Origin: Martelella sp. AD-3
GTDB lineage: Bacteria; Pseudomonadota; Alphaproteobacteria; Rhizobiales; Rhizobiaceae
Length of the DNA: 64,000 nucleotides
Direction of reading: 5' to 3'
NCBI RefSeq assembly: GCF_001578105.1
Contig: NZ_CP014275.1
Span: forward strand, 4,117,001 to 4,181,000
Shown piece by piece: positions 8,459 through 17,058 of this stretch (the stretch's first letter is position 1; each line of letters opens with the position of its first letter). The notes beneath the pieces are model-generated. The model did no database searches and was not told the origin of the DNA. It saw only the letters and a program-made list of their open reading frames with translations. The position numbers and the translations under genes were made by a program.

Positions 8459-9604
8459 TCAGCGCTGCGGCGAGGCGTCGCGAAAGGCCTTGAGGTAATG
8501 CCGTTCGAAATAGCGCTTCAGCCAGTGGAATATTCGGCTCTTCGGCAGAAGGATACTGCGCCGCGCGTTGCGGAAGACGAGTATGCCTGCATCGAGCGTA
8601 TCGACGATACAGATGAGTTCCGGCTTGAAGGCGCGGCGCGGCGCCTCGCCCTTCAGCGCGCAGGCGATGTTTTCCGCAGCCGCCACGCCCTGCAGGTCCG
8701 CCTGATGGGCCTGTTTCGGCATCCATTCCGGACCGGGAAAGGAGCCGCTGTCGCCGACGACCCAGAGACCTTCGCGTCCCTTGACCCTGCACATCTCGTC
8801 GGCCGCGATCATGCCGCCGGGCGAAAGCGGCAGATCGGTGTTTTCGAGCCAGGCCGGGCCGGTCAGTCCCGGCATGAACAGGATCAGGTCGGCGGCAAAG
8901 GCGCCGCCTTCGGTCACCACCTGGTCCTCCTCGAAGCGGACCATCTTGTGTCCGAGACGGGTCTCGATATCGCGCCGCTTCATCTCCTTCAGGAGGCCGT
9001 CGACGGCCTTGTCGCCAAGCCTCTGGCCCGGCCTGTCGGAGGGATTGAAGAAGACAAGGTGGAACCTGTCGCGCCGCTTCTGTTTCCTGAGCAGGGTGTC
9101 GATGATGAACAGGAACTCGAACATCGGCCCGCCGCGCACCGCGCCCTGCTCCTTCGGGTTGGACGCAAAACCGACGGCGATCGTGCCGCCCTCCAGCGCC
9201 TCCAGCCGCCGGGCGATCTCCTCACCCACGGCGATCCCCTCGCAGGGCACCAGGGCATGTTCTATGCCGGGAAGTCTTCTGATGAACCGCGCGCCGGAAG
9301 CGATCACCACATGGTCGGCCCGGTAGGTGCCGTTGTCGGTCAGGACCGTGCGGCCGTCCTCGCCAAGACCGGTGACGCTGGCGGGCACATAGTCGATGCG
9401 ATACCGGTCGAAGAAGCCTGCAAGCGGCACTTTCAGCTTTTCGCCCTGCCGCAGGTGCGCCGGCAGCCAGATCGTGCTCGGAAGGTAATGGAGCGCGTCG
9501 CGCGGCGAGATCATCCTGATCGTCACCGCACTGTCGCGCCTGCGCAACTCCCGCGCGGTGGTGAGAGCCGCAAACCCTGTTCCGATGATGGTCACATTGG
9601 TCAT
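8459..9604 (-). CDS. Sulfide:quinone oxidoreductase-like FAD-dependent oxidoreductase
   Basis: The 381-residue protein begins MTNVTIIGTGFAALTTARELRR, a GxGxxA FAD-binding motif with an early ADP-binding fold, and has VVIASGARF, GLWVVGDSGSFPG (the second FAD motif) and a basic, aromatic C-terminus (RIFHWLKRYFERHYLKAF) that resembles the membrane-attaching amphipathic tail of SQR proteins. Cysteines occur at about 119 (LVPCEGIA), 267 and 336 (ELICIVDT). I cannot tell whether they form the SQR redox pair, so NADH dehydrogenase II or another SQR subtype remains possible. An AT-rich palindrome upstream resembles the operator of the persulfide-sensing regulator BigR. It appears monocistronic. Confidence 0.75.
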   Translation of the reverse strand: MTNVTIIGTGFAALTTARELRRRDSAVTIRMISPRDALHYLPSTIWLPAHLRQGEKLKVPLAGFFDRYRIDYVPASVTGLGEDGRTVLTDNGTYRADHVVIASGARFIRRLPGIEHALVPCEGIAVGEEIARRLEALEGGTIAVGFASNPKEQGAVRGGPMFEFLFIIDTLLRKQKRRDRFHLVFFNPSDRPGQRLGDKAVDGLLKEMKRRDIETRLGHKMVRFEEDQVVTEGGAFAADLILFMPGLTGPAWLENTDLPLSPGGMIAADEMCRVKGREGLWVVGDSGSFPGPEWMPKQAHQADLQGVAAAENIACALKGEAPRRAFKPELICIVDTLDAGILVFRNARRSILLPKSRIFHWLKRYFERHYLKAFRDASPQR

Positions 9605-9633
9605 ATCGATACGCCTGTAATCTGTGTTTCTTC

Positions 9634-9651
9634 ATATATACGCATATATAT
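9634..9651 (-). promoter_or_regulatory. AT-rich palindrome upstream of the SQR-like gene (possible ArsR/BigR-type operator)
   Basis: ATATATACGCATATATAT is an 18-bp palindrome with a single mismatched pair (16 of 18 positions symmetric), 30 bp upstream of the SQR-like start codon. ArsR-family sulfur sensors of rhizobia bind AT-rich alternating palindromes near sulfide-oxidation genes. No regulator gene lies beside it, so the identity of the binding protein is inference. Confidence 0.4.
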
Positions 9652-9812
9652 CATAATGGCAAATGAATTTTCAGGCGCGTTCGGGCCGATGACCTTCGGG
9701 ACCGACAAAAGGACCAACAGGACACGTTGAACGAGGCCCGGGACAGAGCCGGGTCATGTCACGGTGCATCAGGGGCCCGCCGAACCGGAAACCGCAAACC
9801 GGACTCCTTTGC

Positions 9813-9833
9813 GAATTTTATTGCAAATAATTC
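9813..9833 (+). promoter_or_regulatory. Candidate Fur/Mur-type operator upstream of sitA
   Basis: A 21-bp imperfect palindrome runs from GAATT at 9813 to AATTC at 9833 (14 of 21 positions symmetric) and is nested with a wider TTTGC(N10)GCAAA repeat at 9808-9827. It lies about 70 bp before the sitA start in an otherwise GC-rich sequence. Fur-family repressors bind AT-rich palindromes of about this size, and such a regulator is encoded at the end of this gene cluster. Confidence 0.45.
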
Positions 9834-9900
9834 TTAATTACATTATGAACGAGGCTTGCTGGTCAATGTTTCCAAAATTCATTTGCAACGGGAGAGAAAG

Positions 9901-10821
9901 ATGTTCGATACGACCCGGCGGTCGATACTGACCGCCATGGCAATTCTGGCAGTCACAGCGGCAACGGCCGTCATGCCGGCGGCGGCCGCCGAAGACGGCA
10001 AGTTCAAGGCCGTGACCACCTTCACGGTGATCGCCGATATCGCCCGCAATGTCGCCGGCGACGCGGCGATCGTCGAATCGATCACCAAGCCGGGCGCGGA
10101 GATCCACAACTACGCTCCCACGCCGCGCGATATCCTTCGGGCGCAGGGCGCCGACCTTATTCTGTGGAACGGTCTCAACCTCGAACTCTGGTTCGAGAAA
10201 TTCTTCCAGAACCTCGACGATGTGCCGAGCGTCATCGTCTCCGAGGGCGTGGAGCCGATGAGCATTGCCGACGGCCCCTATGAAGGCAAGCCCAATCCGC
10301 ATGCCTGGATGTCGCCGACTTCGGCCCTGATCTATGTCGACAATATCCGCGACGCGTTCGTGGAGTATGATCCGGACAATGCGGACGCCTATGCCGCCAA
10401 TGCCGAGGCCTACAAGGAGAAGATCCGCGCCGTCGTCGACCCGATTCAGGCGGAAATCGATGCCGTTCCGGAGGACAAGCGCTGGCTCGTCTCCAGCGAA
10501 GGCGCATTCTCCTATCTTGCCCGCGATTTCGGCCTGAAGGAGCTCTACCTCTGGCCGATCAATGCCGACCAGCAGGGCACGCCGCAGCAGGTTCGCCACG
10601 TCATCGACGTCGTGCGCGAGAATGATATCCCGGTGGTCTTCTCCGAAAGCACGATCTCGCCCGCGCCGGCCCAGCAGGTCGCCCGCGAGACCGGCGCCGA
10701 ATATGGCGGCGTTCTCTATGTGGATTCGCTGAGCGACCCGGATGGCCCGGTTCCGACCTATATCGATCTTCTGAAGGTGACGTCGGACCGCATCGCCAAG
10801 GGACTTTCGGCCCATTCGTAG
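9901..10821 (+). CDS. sitA: Manganese/iron ABC transporter substrate-binding protein
   Basis: This is the periplasmic metal-binding component of a cluster A-I transporter. The start at MFDTTRR follows GGAGAGAAAG and gives a signal peptide ending near AAAAED (residue 30). Four metal ligands can be placed: His in GAEIHNY, His in NPHAWMSP, Glu in SSEGAFSYLARDFG and Asp in VLYVDSLSD. Glu at the third position, where zinc-type ZnuA has His, and the lack of a His-rich loop point to manganese or iron rather than zinc. The gene leads sitABCD. 306 residues is normal. A Fur/Mur-like palindrome upstream suggests metal repression. Confidence 0.92.
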   Translation: MFDTTRRSILTAMAILAVTAATAVMPAAAAEDGKFKAVTTFTVIADIARNVAGDAAIVESITKPGAEIHNYAPTPRDILRAQGADLILWNGLNLELWFEKFFQNLDDVPSVIVSEGVEPMSIADGPYEGKPNPHAWMSPTSALIYVDNIRDAFVEYDPDNADAYAANAEAYKEKIRAVVDPIQAEIDAVPEDKRWLVSSEGAFSYLARDFGLKELYLWPINADQQGTPQQVRHVIDVVRENDIPVVFSESTISPAPAQQVARETGAEYGGVLYVDSLSDPDGPVPTYIDLLKVTSDRIAKGLSAHS

Positions 10822-10892
10822 TCCATGGGACGGTCTGGCCGCGCGCCATGGCTTTCCTTGTCGGGCCCCTGCCCTATCCTTGACAGCAATTG

Positions 10893-10917
10893 CAACGCCG
10901 CGCCTTATGCGGCGTTG
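10893..10917 (+). repeat. Perfect stem-loop between sitA and sitB
   Basis: CAACGCCGC and GCGGCGTTG form a 9-bp perfect stem with a 7-nt loop in the 127-bp sitA-sitB gap. There is no T tract. A hairpin placed after the binding-protein gene often protects the 3' end of its mRNA, giving more binding protein than permease; that role is inferred. Confidence 0.6.
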
Positions 10918-10948
10918 CCGCGCATTCTAACCCAAAGGTATTGTCGGA

Positions 10949-11857
10949 ATGAACAATCTTGCGGACCGGCGCCCCGACCAGACGGGGAAGGACCACGCAA
11001 CCGGTATTGCCGTCAGCCACGCGACCGTGACCTATCGCAACGGCCATACGGCGCTGACCGACGCCACCTTCGCCATACCCTCCGGCACGATCGCCGCCCT
11101 TGTCGGGGTCAACGGCGCAGGCAAATCCACCCTCTTCAAGGCGATCATGGGCTTCGTCCGGCTGGCGAAGGGCGACATCTCCGTTCTCGGCATGCCCGTC
11201 AACGCGGCGCTGAAGAAGAACCTCGTGGCCTATGTGCCGCAGTCGGAGGAGGTTGACTGGAATTTCCCGGTTCTCGTCGAAGACGTGGTGATGATGGGCC
11301 GCTACGGCCATATGGGCCCGTTGCGACGCGCGAAGAAGGCCGATCACGAGGCCGTCGACAAGGCCCTCGCCCGCGTCAACATGAGCGAATTCCGCCACCG
11401 CCAGATCGGCGAGCTTTCCGGCGGGCAGAAGAAGCGCGTGTTCCTGGCCCGCGCGCTGGCGCAGGACGGCTGGGTCATCCTCCTCGACGAGCCCTTCACC
11501 GGCGTTGACGTCAAGACCGAGGACCAGATCATCAGGCTTCTGCGGGACCTGCGCGACGAGGGCCGGGTGATGCTGGTGTCGACCCACAACCTCGGTTCCG
11601 TGCCGGAATTCTGCGACCAGACGGTGCTGGTCAAGGGCACCGTGCTCGCCTATGGCCCGACGGAGACAACCTTCACCGAGGCGAATCTGGAACAGGCCTT
11701 CGGTGGCGTTCTGCGTCATTTCATGCTCCACAACGGCGCGAAGCACGAACAGCCGAACCCCGTCGGCATCTTCTCCGACGATGAACGACCGCTGATCTTT
11801 CGCGACGGCATCGCGCAAAAGCGGGACGAGGATGAGAAAGCGGAGGGCAGGCGATGA
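10949..11857 (+). CDS. sitB: Manganese/iron ABC transporter ATP-binding protein
   Basis: This is the cytoplasmic ATPase of the Sit transporter, 302 residues. It has Walker [10 protein letters not shown] near residue 52, the Q-loop [13 protein letters not shown] signature [15 protein letters not shown], Walker [13 protein letters not shown] and the H-loop VSTHNLGS. A tail of about 50 residues beyond the ABC core (to AEGRR) is longer than usual. Its stop overlaps the sitC start by 4 nt, so the two are coupled. The VPQSxxVDWxFP segment is typical of metal-type cluster A-I ATPases. Confidence 0.94.
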   Translation: MNNLADRRPDQTGKDHATGIAVSHATVTYRNGHTALTDATFAIPSGTIAALVGVNGAGKSTLFKAIMGFVRLAKGDISVLGMPVNAALKKNLVAYVPQSEEVDWNFPVLVEDVVMMGRYGHMGPLRRAKKADHEAVDKALARVNMSEFRHRQIGELSGGQKKRVFLARALAQDGWVILLDEPFTGVDVKTEDQIIRLLRDLRDEGRVMLVSTHNLGSVPEFCDQTVLVKGTVLAYGPTETTFTEANLEQAFGGVLRHFMLHNGAKHEQPNPVGIFSDDERPLIFRDGIAQKRDEDEKAEGRR

Positions 11858-12714
11858 CGTCCGTAGTCCTCGAACCCTTCAGCTATGCCTACATGACCAA
11901 TGCCATGTGGGTCTCCGCGCTCGTCGGCGGGGTCTGCGCCTTTCTCTCCTGTTTCCTGATGCTGAAAGGCTGGTCGCTGATCGGCGATGCGCTTTCCCAT
12001 TCGATCGTGCCGGGCGTTGCCGGCGCCTTCATGCTTGGCCTGCCCTTTTCGGTCGGCGCCTTCTTCTCCGGCGGGCTGGCAGCGGCCGCGATGCTGTTTC
12101 TCAACCAGCGCACAAAGCTGAAGGAGGATGCGATCATCGGCCTGATCTTCTCCTCCTTCTTCGGCCTCGGCCTGTTCATGGCCTCGGTCTCTCCGACATC
12201 GGTCAACATCCAGACCATCGTGCTCGGCAATATCCTGGCGATCACGCCGGAAGACACGCTGCAGCTGGCTATCATCGGCTTCGTGTCGCTGGCCATTCTT
12301 CTCGCCAAATGGAAGGACATGATGGTCACCTTCTTTGACGAGAACCATGCGCGCTCCATCGGCCTGAGGCCGGGCCTGCTGAAGGCCGTCTTCTTCACGC
12401 TTCTCGCCGCCTCCACCGTCGCGGCGCTGCAGACCGTCGGCGCCTTTCTGGTGATCTGCATGGTCGTCACCCCCGGCGCCACGGCCTATCTCCTGACCGA
12501 CCGCTTTCCCCGTCTTCTGGTTCTCGCCGTTCTCATCGGCACGCTGACCAGCTTTTTCGGAGCCTATGCGAGCTATTTCCTCGACGGCGCGACCGGCGGC
12601 ATCATCGTGGTCCTGCAGACGGCGATCTTCCTTCTCGCCTTCTTCCTGGCGCCCAAACACGGCCTGCGGGCTGCAAGACGGCGCGCCAGACAGGCCCTGG
12701 AGGCAGGCCGATGA
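11854..12714 (+). CDS. sitC: Manganese/iron ABC transporter permease
   Basis: A 286-residue integral membrane protein of the ABC-3 family with about eight hydrophobic segments, beginning after a short cytoplasmic lead ([14 protein letters not shown]). The family motif [19 protein letters not shown] is present near residue 38 and [18 protein letters not shown] near residue 193. It forms the inner-membrane channel together with SitD. Both start and stop overlap the neighbouring genes by 4 nt. The C-terminus is Arg-rich ([15 protein letters not shown]), a likely cytoplasmic tail. Confidence 0.94.
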   Translation: MTSVVLEPFSYAYMTNAMWVSALVGGVCAFLSCFLMLKGWSLIGDALSHSIVPGVAGAFMLGLPFSVGAFFSGGLAAAAMLFLNQRTKLKEDAIIGLIFSSFFGLGLFMASVSPTSVNIQTIVLGNILAITPEDTLQLAIIGFVSLAILLAKWKDMMVTFFDENHARSIGLRPGLLKAVFFTLLAASTVAALQTVGAFLVICMVVTPGATAYLLTDRFPRLLVLAVLIGTLTSFFGAYASYFLDGATGGIIVVLQTAIFLLAFFLAPKHGLRAARRRARQALEAGR

Positions 12715-13568
12715 CCATCGTCGACACGCTCCTCATGCCGTTCCAGTTCTCCTTCATGGTCCGCGCCCTGATCATCTCGATGACGGTCGCCGTGCCCATG
12801 GCGCTGCTCTCCTGCTTTCTCGTGCTCAAGGGCTGGTCGCTGATGGGCGATGCGATCTCGCACGCCGTCTTTCCCGGCGTCGTCATCGCCTATATCATCG
12901 GCTTTCCATACGCGATCGGGGCGTTTGCGGCGGGCATGGCCTGCGCGCTCGCCACCGGCTACCTCAGCGAAAACAGCCGGATCAAGCAGGACACGATCAT
13001 GGGCATCGTCTTTGCCGGCATGTTCGGCCTCGGCCTCGTCATGTATGTGAAGATCCAGTCCTCGGTCCATCTCGACCATATCCTGTTCGGCGACATGCTG
13101 GGCGTGTCGTTGGCCGATATCGCCGAAACGGCGGCGATTTCCGTTCTTGTCGCCGCCGTGCTCGCCGTCAAGTGGAAGGACTTTCTGCTCCACGCCTTCG
13201 ATCCAGCCCAGGCGCGCGCCGTCGGGCTGCGCGTCAATCTCCTGCATTACGGCCTGCTCTGCATGATCTCGCTCACCGTGGTGGCGGCGCTGAAGGCCGT
13301 CGGCATCATTCTCGCCATCGCCATGATGATCGCGCCGGGCGCCATCGCCTTTCTGCTGACGCGGAACTTCTCGGCCATGCTGCTCCTGTCGGTCATCATC
13401 GCCGTCGCCTCCTCCTTTCTTGGCATCTACCTGTCCTTCTTCATCGACAGTTCGCCGGCGCCGACGATCGTGCTTCTGCTGTCCGCCGTCTTTGTCGCCG
13501 TGTTCATATATTCAACCCGGAAGGCGGCGCGGACGGAAGCCGGGCAAGAGCAGCCGACGGCGCAATAG
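12711..13568 (+). CDS. sitD: Manganese/iron ABC transporter permease
   Basis: The second ABC-3 permease, 285 residues, homologous to its neighbour: LKGWSLMGDAISHAVFPGV and VGIILAIAMMIAPGAIAF repeat the SitC motifs almost exactly, as expected for the SitC/SitD pair that arose by duplication. About eight membrane segments are visible. It ends in a polar tail (ARTEAGQEQPTAQ). The start overlaps the sitC stop by 4 nt. A regulator gene follows after a 103-bp spacer holding an inverted repeat. Confidence 0.94.
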   Translation: MTIVDTLLMPFQFSFMVRALIISMTVAVPMALLSCFLVLKGWSLMGDAISHAVFPGVVIAYIIGFPYAIGAFAAGMACALATGYLSENSRIKQDTIMGIVFAGMFGLGLVMYVKIQSSVHLDHILFGDMLGVSLADIAETAAISVLVAAVLAVKWKDFLLHAFDPAQARAVGLRVNLLHYGLLCMISLTVVAALKAVGIILAIAMMIAPGAIAFLLTRNFSAMLLLSVIIAVASSFLGIYLSFFIDSSPAPTIVLLLSAVFVAVFIYSTRKAARTEAGQEQPTAQ

Positions 13569-13591
13569 GCTCGATGACATTGCAATTGCGA

Positions 13592-13610
13592 CGCAACTGG
13601 CTTAGTTGCG
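13592..13610 (+). promoter_or_regulatory. Inverted repeat between sitD and the Fur-family gene
   Basis: CGCAACT and AGTTGCG form a perfect 7-bp inverted repeat with a 5-nt spacer, preceded by TTGCAATTGCG. It may be an operator for autoregulation or a transcript hairpin; there is no T tract. The role is not decided by sequence. Confidence 0.35.
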
Positions 13611-13671
13611 AAAGCCGGCGCTCGCTCGAAAGGCGCGGCGCCGGCCCGCAGGCAATGGAAGAGAGGATCGA

Positions 13672-14073
13672 ATGGACATCGAAGCCCTGTGCGCCGAAAA
13701 CGGCCTTCGCCTGACCAAGCCGCGCCGGGTCATTCTGCAGGTGCTCGCAAGCATGGATGATCACCCCGACGCCGCCGAACTGCACCGGCGCGTGATCGAG
13801 ATCGATCCGGGAATTGCGCTCGCGACCGTCTATCGCACGCTCAGGCTGCTTGAAGAAAAGGGCATTCTGGAAAAGCACAGGTTCGGCGACGGTCCCGCCC
13901 GCTTCGAAAGCGCGGACCATCCGCACCACGACCATCTGATCAATATCGACACCGGAGAGGTCATCGAATTCCGCTCCGACGAGATCGAGCGGCTTCAGGA
14001 AGAAATCGCGAAGAAACACGGCTTCTCCATCGTCAGCCATAAACTCGAGATCTACGTCAAGCGCCGTCGATAG
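13672..14073 (+). CDS. Fur-family metalloregulator (Mur/Fur type)
   Basis: The 133-residue protein has the Fur layout: a winged helix (LRLTKPRRVILQVL, then IALATVYRTLRLLEEKGIL) and a dimerisation domain with the metal motif HPHHDHLINIDTG and VIEFRSDEIERLQEEIA. There are no CxxC pairs, so it lacks the structural zinc site of classical Fur, as in the rhizobial manganese-sensing Mur subgroup. The start at MDIEALC follows GAGAGGATCGA. It lies directly behind sitABCD, so a role as manganese/iron-dependent repressor of that operon is likely; Irr or Zur identity fits less well, given the motifs and the Glu-type SitA. Confidence 0.85.
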   Translation: MDIEALCAENGLRLTKPRRVILQVLASMDDHPDAAELHRRVIEIDPGIALATVYRTLRLLEEKGILEKHRFGDGPARFESADHPHHDHLINIDTGEVIEFRSDEIERLQEEIAKKHGFSIVSHKLEIYVKRRR

Positions 14074-14167
14074 GCTCTCTCATCCGGGCCGTTCCCGCGA
14101 CCGGTATGGCAGGCGTCTGCGAGCCACGTCACGCCGGCGGGATGTATACATTTCATCGAAACATGAC

Positions 14168-14180
14168 GAAATGACATTTC
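14168..14180 (+). promoter_or_regulatory. Perfect short palindrome in the promoter region of the MetE-like gene
   Basis: GAAATG-A-CATTTC is a perfect 6-bp inverted repeat 58 bp before the start codon, and the same half-sites recur just upstream (CATTTCATCGAAACATGACGAAATG). It could be a regulator site. I do not recognise a SAM riboswitch here. Confidence 0.3.
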
Positions 14181-14237
14181 CCATTTTCGACCAATGACCG
14201 TATGACATCTATACCGCAACGCAACCCAGGTCGCTCC

Positions 14238-15332
14238 ATGCCCACACCGCCTTTCCGCGCCGATCATGTCGGCAGTCTTCTCCGCCCCCGCTCCGTTGCG
14301 GAGGCGCGCAATGCCCATGTTCCCGCCGAAGAACGCCGCGCCATCGAAGATGCGGCGATCCCGGCGCTGATCAGGATGCAGGAGGATGTGGGTCTGAAGG
14401 TCGTCACCGACGGCGAGGCGCGCCGCGCCTTCTGGCACTTCGATTTCATGGGCATGCTTGACGGCATGGAGATGCAGACGCGCGAGGAAGGCGTTCAGTT
14501 TCACGGCACCAAGATCCCGCCGGTCCGCCCGGTGATCAACGGCAAGCTCGGGTTCCCCGCCGATCACCCCATGCTGGAGCACTTCACCTTCGTGAAGGAC
14601 CACACGACCGTCTGCCCGAAGATCTCGATCCCCGGACCGTCCTGCGTCCATTTCCGCACCGATCCGGCCGACGTGATGCCTGCCGCGTACAAGGATCCGG
14701 ACGTCCTCTTCGCCGACATTGCGGCGACCTACAAGCAGGCCGTCGACGCCTATTATGCCATCGGCTGCCGCTACCTGCAGCTCGACGACATCTTCTTCGC
14801 CTATCTCGGCGATCCCGAGCAGCGCGCCGAGCGCAAGGCCATGGGCCAGGACCCCGACTGGCTGATCGACCGCTATGCGTGGATGCTGAACGAGGCGATC
14901 AAGGACCGCCCGGCCGACATGCTGATCGGCATGCATATGTGCCGCGGCAATTTCCGCTCCACCTATGCCGCATCCGGCGGGTACGACGCAGCGGCGGACG
15001 CGATCTTCAACAAGACCGGCGTCGACATCTATTTCATGGAATATGACACCGACCGCGCCGGCGGCCTCGAGCCGCTGAAGCTTCTGCCCAAGGGAAAGAA
15101 GCGCGTCATGGCCGGCTTCATCACCACCAAGACGCCTGAACTGGAAAGCATGGACTGGATTCGCAGCCAGTTCGACAAGGCCGCCGAATATGTCGACATG
15201 GACCAGCTCGGCATCGCGCCTCAATGCGGCTTCGCCTCCACCGAACACGGCAATGCGCTGACCGAGGACGACCAGCGCCGCAAGCTCGAACTCGTCGTCA
15301 AGGTGGCGGAGGATCTCTGGGGCGAGGCCTGA
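14238..15332 (+). CDS. MetE-like cobalamin-independent methionine synthase family protein
   Basis: A 364-residue protein of the short MetE C-terminal-domain family (YxjG/YxjH type), which has only the catalytic TIM barrel and not the N-terminal half of full MetE. Visible motifs are FRADHVGSLLRP at the start, LQLDDIFFAYL, IGMHMCRGNF (zinc-binding His-x-Cys) and APQCGFASTEHG (second zinc Cys). It may transfer a methyl group from a folate or other donor to homocysteine or a related thiol. The start used here follows CCAGGTCGCTCC; an ATG 36 nt upstream has no ribosome binding site. The real methyl donor is unknown for most members. Confidence 0.82.
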   Translation: MPTPPFRADHVGSLLRPRSVAEARNAHVPAEERRAIEDAAIPALIRMQEDVGLKVVTDGEARRAFWHFDFMGMLDGMEMQTREEGVQFHGTKIPPVRPVINGKLGFPADHPMLEHFTFVKDHTTVCPKISIPGPSCVHFRTDPADVMPAAYKDPDVLFADIAATYKQAVDAYYAIGCRYLQLDDIFFAYLGDPEQRAERKAMGQDPDWLIDRYAWMLNEAIKDRPADMLIGMHMCRGNFRSTYAASGGYDAAADAIFNKTGVDIYFMEYDTDRAGGLEPLKLLPKGKKRVMAGFITTKTPELESMDWIRSQFDKAAEYVDMDQLGIAPQCGFASTEHGNALTEDDQRRKLELVVKVAEDLWGEA

Positions 15333-15407
15333 GACGGCCACGACGCTCGCCGCGCGGCCTCTCGGGCCGTCCGGTCGGGACCGAGCGGGTCAGGCCAGCC
15401 ATATTTG

Positions 15408-15431
15408 ACTTGACTACACTTATAGACAAGT
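15408..15431 (+). promoter_or_regulatory. Palindromic operator A upstream of the FGGY kinase gene
   Basis: A 24-bp palindrome starts ACTTGACTA and ends TAGACAAGT (18 of 24 positions symmetric), 13 bp before the kinase ATG. The same pattern (CTTGACTRCA, 22 bp wide) occurs upstream of the solute-binding-protein gene and of the TIM-barrel gene in this locus. It is the probable binding site of the GntR/UTRA regulator encoded next door; GntR proteins of this subgroup bind short palindromes of this kind. Confidence 0.7.
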
Positions 15432-15444
15432 CATAGTGGCCGTC

Positions 15445-16947
15445 ATGTATCTTGGAATTGACATCGGCACCTCGGTCATCAAGGCCGCGCTCTTTGACCG
15501 CAAAGGGCATCAGCAGGCCGAGGCAAGCGAACGCATGTCGCTGCTCGAGGCCCCCATCGGCTGGTCGGAACTCGACGGCGAGGCGACCTGGGAGACCGCG
15601 GCGCGGGTGATTCGCAGCCTTCTGCGCGAAGCCACCGCCGCACCGTCTTCGATCAGGTCGATCGGCATCACGGGCGTCATGGTCGGGGTCTGGGCACTCG
15701 ATGAGAATGATCGCCTTCTGCGCCCGCCAATCCTGTGGAACGATGCCCGCGCGCGGGACCTCGTTGACAGGCTTCAAGCCGCAAAGCCGGGCCTGATCTC
15801 CGCCGTCTTCGCCCGTTCCGGCTCGGTGATGCAGCTTGGCTGCACGCTGCCGGTGATGGCCTGGCTCGCCGAACATGAACCGGATGTGCTGGCAAAGGCC
15901 CGCCATATCCTGACGGCCAAGGATTTTATCCGCTTCCGGCTGACCGGCGCGATCGCCACCGATGAATCGGAAGCCGCCATGGCCCCCGGTTCGGCGGTGA
16001 CGCGCGATTTTCATCACGAACAGGCCGCGCTTCTCGGCATCGAGGATCATATCCGCCTGCTTTCGCCAGTGGCCCGCGGAGAGGCGCTGGCGGGCACGGT
16101 GACCGAGGCTGCAGCACAGGCAACCGGGCTGAAGGCCGGAACGCCCGTTGCCGTCGGCACCGGCGACACCAGCGCCTGCGTGCTCGGCGCCGGCGCCCAC
16201 AAGCCGGGCCAGGCCGTCACCGTGCTTGGCACGACCTGCCTCAACGGCGTCATCTTCGACCACGCCGTCTATGAGCCACGCGATCTCGGGCTCTTGTTCA
16301 TCGTTCCGGGAAAGCGCTGGATGAAATCGATGGTCAATGTCGCCGGCACGACGGTGCTCGACTGGGCGCTCGAAACGCTCTGCCCGGATATTCTCGCGGG
16401 CGAGGCTCCCTATGAGACCCTTGGCGCACTCGCCGAGCAAAGCCCGGCGGGCGCGAACGGCGTCTCCTTCATCCCCTATCTCTCGGCTTCCGGCGTCATC
16501 GCGCCGCGTATCGAGCCGAAGGCCCGCGCCGGCTTCCATGGCCTCGCGCCGCATCACCGCCGCGCCGACATGGTCCGCGCCGTCTATGAGGGACTGGCCT
16601 ATGCGATCCGGGATTGCTTTGAGGCGATCGGCGGCGTCAAATCCTCCATTCGGCTTGTCGGCGGCGGCGCGCGCAGCCCGTTCTGGTCGCAGATGATTGC
16701 CGACGTCACCGGCGCGCCGGTCGAAGTGCCGGAAGGCACGCAATTCGGCGCCAAGGGTGCTGCGCTCTGCGCGGCCGTTGCCCTTGGCGACTATGCCTCC
16801 CTGGACGAGGCCTGTGAAACGACGTTCGCGCTCAAGGCCCGCTTTGCGCCGTCTGCGGAAACCAGACCGGCCTATGATGCCGGCTTTGCCCGGTTCAAGG
16901 CCGGCAGCGAGGCCGCACTCGGCGCGCTGAGGGCGGTCGCCGACTGA
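15445..16947 (+). CDS. FGGY-family carbohydrate kinase (xylulokinase-like)
   Basis: The 500-residue protein carries both FGGY halves: MYLGIDIGTSVIKAALFD (phosphate 1 loop), SIGITGVMVGVWALDENDR, the catalytic-Asp motif VAVGTGDTSACVLG near residue 232, and IRLVGGGARSPFWSQMIADV with VPEGTQFGAKGAALCA for ATP binding. It should phosphorylate a sugar, polyol or sugar-like compound imported by the adjacent ribose-type transporter. A GTG 9 nt upstream is an alternative start. The palindromic operator right upstream ties it to the regulon. It converges on the GntR gene with a strong terminator between. Substrate identity is not visible. Confidence 0.9.
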   Translation: MYLGIDIGTSVIKAALFDRKGHQQAEASERMSLLEAPIGWSELDGEATWETAARVIRSLLREATAAPSSIRSIGITGVMVGVWALDENDRLLRPPILWNDARARDLVDRLQAAKPGLISAVFARSGSVMQLGCTLPVMAWLAEHEPDVLAKARHILTAKDFIRFRLTGAIATDESEAAMAPGSAVTRDFHHEQAALLGIEDHIRLLSPVARGEALAGTVTEAAAQATGLKAGTPVAVGTGDTSACVLGAGAHKPGQAVTVLGTTCLNGVIFDHAVYEPRDLGLLFIVPGKRWMKSMVNVAGTTVLDWALETLCPDILAGEAPYETLGALAEQSPAGANGVSFIPYLSASGVIAPRIEPKARAGFHGLAPHHRRADMVRAVYEGLAYAIRDCFEAIGGVKSSIRLVGGGARSPFWSQMIADVTGAPVEVPEGTQFGAKGAALCAAVALGDYASLDEACETTFALKARFAPSAETRPAYDAGFARFKAGSEAALGALRAVAD

Positions 16948-16959
16948 TCGAAACCTCTA

Positions 16960-16995
16960 GATCATCGGGCGGTTAATCTGAACCGCCCGATGATC
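16960..16995. terminator. Strong bidirectional hairpin between convergent kinase and GntR genes
   Basis: GATCATCGGGCGGTT and AACCGCCCGATGATC form a perfect 15-bp stem with a 6-nt loop (AATCTG). It lies 13 nt after the kinase stop. The flanks are only partly T-rich, but position and strength fit termination from one or both sides. Confidence 0.8.
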
Positions 16996-17026
16996 CATCT
17001 CTTTGTTCAGGCACATCGGGTTATCA

Positions 17027-17050
17027 AAAAACCGGTAACCACTTTTTCGC
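17027..17050 (+). repeat. Copy 1 of an AAAACCGG-N-CCACTTTT intergenic motif
   Basis: AAAACCGGTAACCACTTTTT occurs in the spacer after the kinase terminator. Close relatives lie at about 45169 and 46162 in other spacers. It looks like a fragment of a dispersed rhizobial intergenic repeat. Confidence 0.5.
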
Positions 17051-17058
17051 CCGATACT

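Noticed and set aside
9901..13568. Zinc (ZnuABC) transporter
   Set aside because: The binding protein has Glu in the third ligand position and no His-rich loop, and there are two permeases, which fits Sit/Mnt-type Mn/Fe transport better.
14074..14237. SAM riboswitch in front of the MetE-like gene
   Set aside because: No conserved SAM-I, SAM-II or SAM-V core could be traced; only a short palindrome is visible.
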